The notes below the pieces were generated by a model that saw nothing but the letters and a program-made list of their open reading frames with translations, did no database searches and was not told where the DNA came from. Below, one piece after another: positions 16,026 to 21,071 of a stretch of DNA of 21,071 nucleotides. Made by a program: the position numbers and the translations under genes. Source of the DNA: an uncultured Opitutia bacterium (GTDB lineage: Bacteria > Verrucomicrobiota > Verrucomicrobiia > Opitutales > Opitutaceae). Within the stretch, counting starts at the first letter, position 1, and each line of letters opens with the position of its first letter. Where the stretch lies: NCBI GenBank assembly GCA_937952235.1, contig CALFZM010000097.1, forward strand, positions 1 through 21,071. Direction: 5' to 3'.

Positions 16026-17027
16026 ATGCCCGCCCCGCTGTCCCTCCGCCGCACCTTCTCCGGCAAAAGCGTCCTCGTCACCGGCGGCCTGGGCTTCATC
16101 GGCTCCACTCTTGCGCGCACGCTGCTGGCGCTCGGAGCGCGCGTTGCGGTGGTGGACAACCTCAAGCCCGAATACGGCGGCAACCGCCGCAACCTCGCGG
16201 GCGTGGCGCGGCGCATCCGCGTCCACATCGCCGACGTGCGCGACTGGCCGCGCCTGCCTGAACTGGTGCGCGGGCAGGATTACCTTTTCAACCTCGCGGG
16301 CCAGACGAGTCACATGGACTCGATGACGGACCCGCAGACCGACCTCGACATCAACTGCCGCGCGCAGCTCGCCATCCTCGAGGCTTGCCGGCAGCACAAC
16401 CCCGGCATCCGGATCGTGTTTGCCAGCACGCGGCAGATCTACGGCCGGCCCGATTACCTGCCCGTCGACGAGCGGCACCCGCTGCGGCCGGTCGACGTGA
16501 ACGGCATCAACAAGATCGCGGGCGAGTCGTTCCACCTCCTCTACTCGCGCGTGCACGGGATCGCGGCCACCGCGCTGCGGCTCACCAACACGATCGGACC
16601 GCGCATGCGCATCAAGGATGCGCGGCAGACTTTCGTCGGGGTGTGGATCCGGCGCCTGCTCGAGGACCAGCCGATCGAGGTATGGGGCGGCGCGCAGTGG
16701 CGCGACTTCACCTATGTGGACGATGCCGTCGAAGCCTTCCTCCTCGCCGCCGCGCGGCCGGAGGCGGTCGGGGCCGTGTACAACCTCGGCGGCCCGCCGC
16801 CGGTGACCCTGGCCCGGCTCGCGGAACTGCTCGTCGAGATCAACCGGGGCGGGGCGTTCGTCGTGCGGGAATTTCCCGGCGACCGGAAGAAGATCGACAT
16901 CGGCGATTACTACGCCGACGACCGGCTCATCCGGCGGCAGCTCGGCTGGAAGCCGCGGACCTCGCTGCGCACCGCGCTCGCGCGCACGGTCGCCTACTAT
17001 CGCCGCGAGCGGGCGGCCTACCTCTAG
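16026..17027 (+). CDS. Extended SDR NAD-dependent sugar epimerase/dehydratase, atypical active site
   Basis: This 333-residue protein is an extended short-chain dehydrogenase acting on nucleotide sugars. 'VLVTGGLGFIGSTLA' (16-30) is the NAD-binding glycine-rich loop, 'VVDNL' (42-46) carries the ribose-binding Asp, and 'FASTRQIYGRP' (132-142) holds the Ser/Thr of the active site. 'RLTNTIGPR' (185-193) and 'QWRDFTYVDDAVEAF' (224-238) are standard substrate-domain motifs. The YxxxK site is unusual: it reads N-G-I-N-K (159-163), so Asn159 stands where catalytic Tyr is expected. From memory, 'STRQIYG ... VNGINK' occurs together in a distinct SDR subgroup, so this is probably a subgroup trait rather than a lesion. 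The product sugar is unknown. A GtrB-like gene follows 98 bp downstream, suggesting the sugar is passed to a polyprenyl carrier. Confidence 0.87.
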   Translation: MPAPLSLRRTFSGKSVLVTGGLGFIGSTLARTLLALGARVAVVDNLKPEYGGNRRNLAGVARRIRVHIADVRDWPRLPELVRGQDYLFNLAGQTSHMDSMTDPQTDLDINCRAQLAILEACRQHNPGIRIVFASTRQIYGRPDYLPVDERHPLRPVDVNGINKIAGESFHLLYSRVHGIAATALRLTNTIGPRMRIKDARQTFVGVWIRRLLEDQPIEVWGGAQWRDFTYVDDAVEAFLLAAARPEAVGAVYNLGGPPPVTLARLAELLVEINRGGAFVVREFPGDRKKIDIGDYYADDRLIRRQLGWKPRTSLRTALARTVAYYRRERAAYL

Positions 17028-17125
17028 GCCGGTGCACGGCTGCGCGGCGCCGGGAGCGGCAGCTTCGTTCCGCGGCCGCCGCGGGCGGAAACTTTCCTTG
17101 CGCTCCACCCACCTTGTAACGGCTA

Positions 17126-18076
17126 ATGGTGCGGATGTCAGGTCCGGCTCTGAGCTTCGTCATACCCCTTTATCGCAGCGCTGAGACGATTGGCGGCGTG
17201 GTGCGCGAAATCGAAGGCCTCACGATTCCCGGCGGGCACGAGATCGTCCTCGTCCACGACGGCAGCGGCGAGGAGACGAGCGTCGTCTGCCGCGAGCTGG
17301 TGCGCACGGCGCGCGTGCCGGTGACGCTGATCGAGCACGCGCGCAACTACGGCGAGCACAACGCGGTGCTGACCGGATGGCGCCACGCGCGGGGAGCGCA
17401 CATCGTCAATCTCGATGACGACGGGCAGAATCCGCCGACGGAGGCGGTGCGGCTCTGGCAGGAGGCGGTGGCGACCGGACACGACGTGGTGTTCGGGCAC
17501 TACGATGAGAAGCAGCACTCCGCGTGGCGGAACTTCGGGAGCTGGTTCACGAACCGGATGACCGACTGGGCGCTCGACAAGCCGCCGGGGTTCTATCTTT
17601 CGAGCTTCCGCTGCGTGAGCGCCTTCGTCGCGCGGCAGGTCGTGTCGTATGCGGGGCCGTATCCCTACATCGACGGGCTGCTGCTGCAGGTGACGCAGCG
17701 AATCGGCTCGATCGAGGTGCGGCACGAGCCGCGGCGGGCCGGCGCGAGCACGTACACCCTCGGGAGGCTGCTGCGGTTGTGGCTGAGTGCCTGGATCAAT
17801 TTTTCCGTGCTGCCGCTGCGGGCGGCGACGCTGATCGGCATCGTGATCGCGTGCGCCGGCCTGATCGCCCTGGGGTGGGTCTTCTGGCTCTGGTACCGGC
17901 AGGAGGGTCCGCAATACGGCTTCGGCTGGATCATGGCCGGGATGCTGATCTTCTCGGGCGCGCAGCTCGTGATGCTGGGCCTGATCGGCGAGTACGTGGG
18001 CCGGATGTTCCTGGCGGTGAACCAGCGCCCGCAGTCCGTGGTACGGGAAGTGCGCCAGTCGGTCCCGGCGGCCTGA
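17126..18076 (+). CDS. Polyprenyl-phosphate glycosyltransferase, GT2, GtrB/DPM1-like
   Basis: This 316-residue enzyme should transfer a sugar from a nucleotide donor to polyprenyl phosphate on the cytoplasmic face of the membrane. 'LSFVIPLYRSAETIG' opens the GT-A domain, 'VHDGSGE' (43-49) is the first acidic motif, and 'LDDDGQNPP' (96-104) is the metal-binding DxD region, a variant of the common LDADLQxPP. 'EPRRAGASTYTLGRLLRLW' (201-219) is the typical junction before the membrane part. Two transmembrane helices follow at about 232-255 and 267-288, as in GtrB and related proteins. ATG 17126 is used; an in-frame ATG at 17135 is equally possible, and neither has a Shine-Dalgarno motif. It lies downstream of the SDR gene and could feed the GT-C proteins of this locus. 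It converges with the GT2 gene across a hairpin-rich gap. Confidence 0.9.
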   Translation: MVRMSGPALSFVIPLYRSAETIGGVVREIEGLTIPGGHEIVLVHDGSGEETSVVCRELVRTARVPVTLIEHARNYGEHNAVLTGWRHARGAHIVNLDDDGQNPPTEAVRLWQEAVATGHDVVFGHYDEKQHSAWRNFGSWFTNRMTDWALDKPPGFYLSSFRCVSAFVARQVVSYAGPYPYIDGLLLQVTQRIGSIEVRHEPRRAGASTYTLGRLLRLWLSAWINFSVLPLRAATLIGIVIACAGLIALGWVFWLWYRQEGPQYGFGWIMAGMLIFSGAQLVMLGLIGEYVGRMFLAVNQRPQSVVREVRQSVPAA

Positions 18077-18189
18077 AGCGGACTTCCAACGGGCGCCGAC
18101 GGCGAACGTCGGCGCGGGGCGGCCGTGGCGCCACGGCTGCGACGGGACGCAGCCTTCGGGATTCGCCTGACCGGCAGGAGTGCCGGTGG
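18077..18189. terminator. Convergent gap with a cluster of inverted repeats
   Basis: Four inverted repeats crowd into this 113-bp gap between convergent stops. GCGCCGAC / GTCGGCGC with a seven-base loop lies at 18093-18115. GCCGTGGCGCCACGGC, a perfect 16-bp palindrome, lies at 18122-18137. GCTGCG / CGCAGC overlaps its right end, and CCGGCA-GGAG-TGCCGG lies at 18171-18186. The location suits a bidirectional terminator, but no T-runs follow the stems, so Rho-independent termination is not assured. It could instead be a REP-like repeat cluster. Confidence 0.5.
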
Positions 18190-19200
18190 CTACGCCTCCG
18201 CGCCCGGACGGTCGCCAAACATCTCCTGCCAGCGTGCGAACTCGACTTCGAGCCCGCGCGTCACTCCGGCCACGGCTTCCGCGGGAGGCCGCCGCCGGCA
18301 ATGTCCGAGGTACGCGCAACAGGCGAGGGCGAGGCGGTAGTCCCGCGACTCCGGCACGACGAGCGCCCGGGCGAGAAAAGCGCGGCACCAGGTGCGGGTG
18401 CCGTCGTCGGCGGCGGCAATGAGGTCGGCGCCCCAGCGCAGCGCGAGGCGGTAGGAGTTCTGTTCGTCGCGGGCCTTGCGGCCGGGCGAGGAACTCACGT
18501 GATGGCGCACGGTGCTCCGGAGGGCGACGACGGTCTCGAGGCCGGCCGCGCGGGCGCGGAAGCAGAGGTCGATGTCCTCGCCGCCATTGACGAAGCCCTC
18601 GTCGAATCCGCCGAGCTTCTCCCATGCCGCGCGCTCGATGAGCAGGCAGGCGCCTGTGACGGCCGGCACGCGCCGCACGGGTTGCAGGAGCCGCGCGGGC
18701 CACGACGGCCGCGTCCGCGCGTGCATCGGCTTGCCGGTGAGGTTGACGACGAGACCGGCGTGATCGACGGCGCCGGTGCGGGCGTCGAGCTGGACGTTGC
18801 CGACCGGGCCGGCGCGCTCGCCGAGCGCGGCGTGCGCGGCGAGCATCGGCTCGAGCCAGCCGGGCAGCAGGATGAGATCGTTGTTCAGCAGCGCGAGCAG
18901 CCGGCCACGGGCGGCCGCGGCGGCGCGGTTGTTGGCGGCGGCGTAGCCCAGGTTGCGCGGGTTGAGCAGGACGCGAAGGCGGGGATCGGCGAGCGTGTCC
19001 AGCCAGGCGCGCGTGCCGTCAGTGCTGCCGTCGTCGACGAAGATGACCTCGTATTCCAGCCCGGGCGGGAGCGTGGCCTGCAGGGTGGCCAGCATCGCCT
19101 GCGTGAGGGGCAGGCAATTGAACAGCGGGACGAGGATGCTGACCTCCGGAGCCGCGGCGGCTGGGCGGGGAGAGGAGGGCGATGGGCGAGGAGGCGGCAA
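18190..19200 (-). CDS. Glycosyltransferase family 2, rhamnosyltransferase-like
   Basis: This 336-residue GT-A enzyme shows 'EVSILVPLFNCLPLT' (19-33), 'VIFVDDGSTDGT' (52-63), 'NPRNLGYAAANNRA' (80-93), 'ALLNNDLILLPGWL' (103-116) with the acidic metal site, and 'GGFDEGFVNGGEDIDLCFRA' (197-216). The last is the acceptor-loop motif typical of WbbL/RfbF-like rhamnosyltransferases and relatives. There is no membrane helix. Its position directly after rmlA supports dTDP-rhamnose or a related deoxysugar as donor, by context only. The only in-frame start before the first strand is TTG 19200. The first 18 residues (PPPRPSPSSPRPAAAAP) are low complexity and encoded by a pyrimidine-rich tract that resembles the one before rmlA, so the true start is uncertain. 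A 66-bp gap separates it from rmlA. Confidence 0.85.
   Translation of the reverse strand: MPPPRPSPSSPRPAAAAPEVSILVPLFNCLPLTQAMLATLQATLPPGLEYEVIFVDDGSTDGTRAWLDTLADPRLRVLLNPRNLGYAAANNRAAAAARGRLLALLNNDLILLPGWLEPMLAAHAALGERAGPVGNVQLDARTGAVDHAGLVVNLTGKPMHARTRPSWPARLLQPVRRVPAVTGACLLIERAAWEKLGGFDEGFVNGGEDIDLCFRARAAGLETVVALRSTVRHHVSSSPGRKARDEQNSYRLALRWGADLIAAADDGTRTWCRAFLARALVVPESRDYRLALACCAYLGHCRRRPPAEAVAGVTRGLEVEFARWQEMFGDRPGAEA
19164..19189. repeat. G-rich tract with GGCGATGGGCGA motif, copy A
   Basis: On the plus strand a purine-rich GGCGGGGAGAGGAG run leads into GGCGATGGGCGA (19178-19189). A similar arrangement occurs at 20164-20196 before rmlA. On the coding strand it is a CT-rich stretch lying just inside the proposed 5' end of the GT2 gene. 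It may be a dispersed junction element that has been read into the protein's N-terminus. Confidence 0.5.
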
Positions 19201-19266
19201 TGAGAACCCGGGCGCGGACCAGGGAAGGCCGGGCGCCCGGTGACCTATCGTCCCGGGACCGGCGCC

Positions 19267-20157
19267 TCAAGCCTGCGGCGTCTCCGCGAGGAGCCGCCGC
19301 AGATAGGCGCCGTAAGAGGACTTGCCCAGCTTCGCGATGTTGGCGTCGAGCGTCGCGCGATCGATCCAGCCCTGGCGCCAGGCGATTTCCTCGAGGCAGG
19401 CGATCTTCAGGCCCTGGCGGTTCTCGATCACGGAGACGAACTGCGCCGCCTCGAGCAGGGAATCATGCGTGCCGGTGTCGAGCCAGGCGGTGCCGCGCCC
19501 GAGCAGTTCCACCTGCAGCCGGCCGGCCTCGAGGTAGAGCCGGTTCAGGTCGGTGATCTCGAGCTCGCCGCGCTTCGAGGGCTTGAGCGAACGGGCCAGC
19601 GCGACCACGTCGCGGTCGTAGAAGTAGATGCCCGGGATCGCGTAGTTGGACTTCGGATGCGCGGGCTTCTCCTCGAGCGAGAGCACGCGGCCGTCGGGGG
19701 CGAACTCGACGACCCCGTAGCTCTTGGGATCGGCGACGTGGTAGCCGAAGATCGTTGCGCCGTCGGTCCGCGCCGAGGCGCGCGCGAGCGATTTCACCAG
19801 GTCGTGCCCGTAGAAGAGATTGTCGCCGAGCACGAGGGCGGCCGGCTGGTCGGCCAGGAAGCCGGCGTCCTGCGCGATGTGGAAGGCCTGCGCGAGTCCG
19901 TCGGGGCTGGGCTGCTCCGCGTAGGCGAGCTTGAGTCCGAAGGCCGCCCCGTCACCGAGCAGCCGGCGGAAGAGCGGCAGATCCTGCGGGGTGGAGATGA
20001 GGAGGATGTCCCGGATGCCCGCGAGCATCAGCACCGACAGCGGGTAGTAGACCATCGGCTTGTCGTACACCGGCATGAGCTGCTTGCTCACGGCGACGGT
20101 GAGGGGGAAGAGACGGGTGCCGGAGCCGCCCGCCAGCACGATGCCACGGCGTGGCAT
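19267..20157 (-). CDS. rmlA: Glucose-1-phosphate thymidylyltransferase RmlA
   Basis: RmlA joins glucose-1-phosphate and dTTP to make dTDP-glucose, the first step of dTDP-L-rhamnose and related deoxysugar synthesis. The 296 residues match the usual family length. 'RGIVLAGGSGTRLFPLT' (4-20) is the nucleotide-binding loop, 'SKQLMPVYDKPMVYYPL' (24-40) follows, and 'LGDNLFYG' (110-117) contains the metal-binding Asp. 'EEKP' (162-165), 'KRGELEITDLN' (195-205) and 'GTAWLDTGTHDSLLEA' (222-237) complete the set. ATG 20157 is chosen because family members begin directly with 'M(K/R)xGIxLAGG'. In-frame starts at 20211 and 20238 would add a low-complexity leader made from the pyrimidine tract and overlap the S23 gene. 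The start codon lies inside a perfect 19-bp-arm inverted repeat. It is separated from rmlB by the S23 gene, although rmlA and rmlB are usually adjacent or close. Confidence 0.96.
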   Translation of the reverse strand: MPRRGIVLAGGSGTRLFPLTVAVSKQLMPVYDKPMVYYPLSVLMLAGIRDILLISTPQDLPLFRRLLGDGAAFGLKLAYAEQPSPDGLAQAFHIAQDAGFLADQPAALVLGDNLFYGHDLVKSLARASARTDGATIFGYHVADPKSYGVVEFAPDGRVLSLEEKPAHPKSNYAIPGIYFYDRDVVALARSLKPSKRGELEITDLNRLYLEAGRLQVELLGRGTAWLDTGTHDSLLEAAQFVSVIENRQGLKIACLEEIAWRQGWIDRATLDANIAKLGKSSYGAYLRRLLAETPQA

Positions 20158-20169
20158 CGTGCTGGCGGG
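20129..20169. repeat. Perfect 19-bp-arm inverted repeat over the rmlA start codon
   Basis: The left arm CCCGCCAGCACGATGCCAC (20129-20147) and its exact reverse complement (20151-20169) are separated by GGC. The rmlA ATG (20157-20155) and first codons lie inside the hairpin, and the left arm encodes part of the conserved nucleotide-binding loop. No T-run follows on the coding strand, so it is not a normal terminator. An RNA hairpin here would hide the translation start. Confidence 0.85.
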
Positions 20170-20184
20170 GGGGGAGGGGGGAGA

Positions 20185-20199
20185 GGCGATGGGCGATGG
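20185..20199. repeat. Left boundary repeat of the S23 gene (inverted copy)
   Basis: GGCGATGGGCGATGG is the exact reverse complement of the repeat at 20551-20565 on the other side of the S23 gene. It ends one base before the S23 stop codon (20203-20201). Between it and rmlA there is a G-rich run (20167-20184). Confidence 0.75.
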
Positions 20200-20200
20200 T

Positions 20201-20554
20201 TTAGCTGACATGGGTGCGTGACTTGATGAGCGCTCCAAGACGCCGGGCGAGGGTAGCGGCGGCAGTGAGGAGTGGGCCGGCTTCCTGCGTGGAGATCAGG
20301 CCGACTTCCACGCCGATTTCGATCTGGGTTCGCAGCTCTGCGAGAGATCCCTTGGCGATGTAGAAAAATCTCACGCCTTCCTTGTCGGAATCAGGTTCGT
20401 CGCCCTCCGCTATGTTCGATGGTACGCTGATCGCGGCCCGTCGGATCTGGTCGCGGAGGCTGAAATCCCTAATCCCGTTCGTAGCCCGGTAGGTGGCGAC
20501 GGCGAGGTGCTTCGCACCGCGCCAAACCTCGAGGTCGTGGAAACCGGTACCCAT
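20201..20554 (-). CDS. Four-helix-bundle protein, S23 / 23S rRNA intervening-sequence family
   Basis: This 117-residue, all-helical protein matches the S23 family. 'FHDLEVWRGAKHLAVATYR' (5-23) is the family's helix 1, 'LRDQIRRAAISVPSNIAEG' (33-51) is its hallmark turn between helices, and 'FFYIAKGSLAELRTQIEIG' (63-81) is helix 3. The length is normal for the family. Relatives occur inside 23S rRNA intervening sequences and, as the Avd type, with diversity-generating retroelements; their molecular role is poorly known. No rRNA or reverse transcriptase is seen here. It is inserted between rmlB and rmlA, 10 bp after rmlB and 43 bp before rmlA. Exact inverted repeats bound it. In a hand count of about the first 80 codons, roughly a quarter end in A or T, well above neighbouring genes, suggesting acquisition from elsewhere. 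Confidence 0.92.
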   Translation of the reverse strand: MGTGFHDLEVWRGAKHLAVATYRATNGIRDFSLRDQIRRAAISVPSNIAEGDEPDSDKEGVRFFYIAKGSLAELRTQIEIGVEVGLISTQEAGPLLTAAATLARRLGALIKSRTHVS

Positions 20555-20579
20555 CGCCCATCGCCTATCGCCTATCGCC
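20551..20579. repeat. Tandem heptamer tract, right boundary of the S23 gene
   Basis: On the minus strand this reads GGCGATA GGCGATA GGCGATG GGCGATG then G: four head-to-tail heptamers (20579-20552). The tract encodes the last residues and the TAG stop of rmlB (20567-20565) and supplies the ATG of the S23 gene (20554-20552). The part at 20551-20565 is the exact inverted partner of 20185-20199. Confidence 0.8.
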
Positions 20580-21071
20580 GGCCGCTCCGAGACGCTCCCT
20601 CGCGTATCGGGTGGCCGTAATCTCCCCCGCCCACGCCCGGTTCGCCAGATACCAGTCGACCGTCTTCTCGATGCCGGTGGCGAAGGACTCGCGGGGCGCC
20701 CAGCCGAGCTCGCGCTGGAGCTTGGTGCAGTTGATCGCGTAGCGACGGTCGTGGCCGGGGCGGTCGGCGACGTAGGTGATCTGCGTCGCGTACGGCTGGC
20801 CGTCGGCGCGCGGGCTCTTGCGGTCGAGCAGGCTGCAGATGGTCTTCACGATCTCCAGGTTCGGCTGCTCGTTGAGGCCACCGATGTTGTACGTCTCGCC
20901 GATCCGCCCGCGCTGGAGCACGAGCCAGATCGCGGCGGCGTGGTCCTCGACATAAAGCCAGTCGCGAATCTGCTGGCCGTCGCCGTACACGGGCAGCGGC
21001 TTGCCCTCGAGCGCGTTGAGGATCATCAGCGGGATCAGCTTCTCGGGAAAGTGATACGGACCGTAGTTGTT
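20565..21071 (-). CDS. rmlB: dTDP-glucose 4,6-dehydratase RmlB, C-terminal part
   Basis: The gene enters from the right edge; 168 codons are present and the N-terminal Rossmann part with the YxxxK site lies outside. The visible part begins 'NNYGPYHFPEKLIPL' and continues 'VYGDGQQIRDWLYVEDHAAA', 'GETYNIGG', 'YVADRPGHDRRYAI' and 'LGWAPRESFATGIEKTVDWY', all signature stretches of RmlB rather than of general SDR epimerases. The enzyme turns dTDP-glucose into dTDP-4-keto-6-deoxyglucose, the product step after RmlA. The last residues (AGDRR) and the stop codon are encoded by the GGCGATA heptamer tract, so the native C-terminus may have been altered by the neighbouring insertion. RmlC and RmlD are not in the window and may lie beyond the right edge. 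Confidence 0.95.
   Translation of the reverse strand, partial: NNYGPYHFPEKLIPLMILNALEGKPLPVYGDGQQIRDWLYVEDHAAAIWLVLQRGRIGETYNIGGLNEQPNLEIVKTICSLLDRKSPRADGQPYATQITYVADRPGHDRRYAINCTKLQRELGWAPRESFATGIEKTVDWYLANRAWAGEITATRYARERLGAAGDRR

Noticed and set aside
20129..20169. Inverted repeat at the rmlA start read as a Rho-independent terminator
   Set aside because: It covers a start codon and is not followed by a T-run on the coding strand; a G-run follows on the other strand.
20158..20238. Upstream starts that would extend RmlA by 18 or 27 residues
   Set aside because: The extension is a Pro/Ser-rich run from the pyrimidine tract, overlaps the S23 gene and is not typical of RmlA.
20201..20554. 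S23 gene as part of an rRNA intervening sequence or a diversity-generating retroelement
   Set aside because: No rRNA, reverse transcriptase or template/variable repeat pair is visible in the window.
20551..20579. Heptamer tract as a CRISPR array
   Set aside because: The units are 7 bp with no spacers.

Overview
The window is a very GC-rich bacterial segment with almost exclusively G/C-ending codons. It is dominated by cell-surface polysaccharide genes: glycosyltransferases of three fold classes, nucleotide-sugar enzymes and methyltransferases. Gene content, the secreted ThuA-like protein, the scarcity of Shine-Dalgarno motifs and the four-helix-bundle (S23) gene suggest a Verrucomicrobiota member, possibly Opitutaceae. 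That placement is inference; there is no rRNA or marker gene to confirm it.

Layout. (1) 1-1893: the 5' tip of a universal stress protein gene on the minus strand, divergent from two genes for exported proteins, a ThuA-domain protein and an unknown small secreted protein. (2) 1917-5969, minus strand: a GT-C membrane glycosyltransferase, a GT4 glycosyltransferase, and an alpha-oxoamine synthase that looks most like serine palmitoyltransferase. (3) 6079-8632, plus strand: a second GT-C-like membrane protein and a SAM methyltransferase. (4) 8633-8957: a 325-bp convergent gap with two near-identical 32-bp hairpin repeats. (5) 8958-10601, minus strand: a long GT4 enzyme with an extra N-terminal beta-rich domain. 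(6) 10754-18076, plus strand: a GT-C-like protein, a methyltransferase, another GT-C-like protein, an atypical SDR sugar epimerase/dehydratase and a GtrB/DPM1-type polyprenyl-phosphate glycosyltransferase. (7) 18190-21071, minus strand: rmlB (cut by the window end), an S23 four-helix-bundle gene, rmlA and a GT2 rhamnosyltransferase-like gene.

How the genes may work together (inference). RmlA and RmlB start dTDP-deoxysugar (rhamnose-type) synthesis for the GT2 and GT4 enzymes on the cytoplasmic face. The atypical SDR and the GtrB-like enzyme could supply a lipid-linked sugar, which the polytopic GT-C proteins would transfer on the periplasmic face. Three of the four GT-C proteins end in a similar predicted beta-sandwich domain of about 120 residues. 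No flippase, polymerase, ABC exporter or initiating phosphosugar transferase is recognised here, so the locus probably continues beyond 21071.

The most unusual stretch is 20129-20579. The S23 gene sits between rmlB and rmlA, is bounded by exact 15-bp inverted repeats of a GGCGATG-type heptamer, and has visibly different codon use. The heptamer tract supplies both the rmlB stop and the S23 start. A perfect 19-bp-arm inverted repeat lies over the rmlA start codon. This looks like a small insertion cassette.
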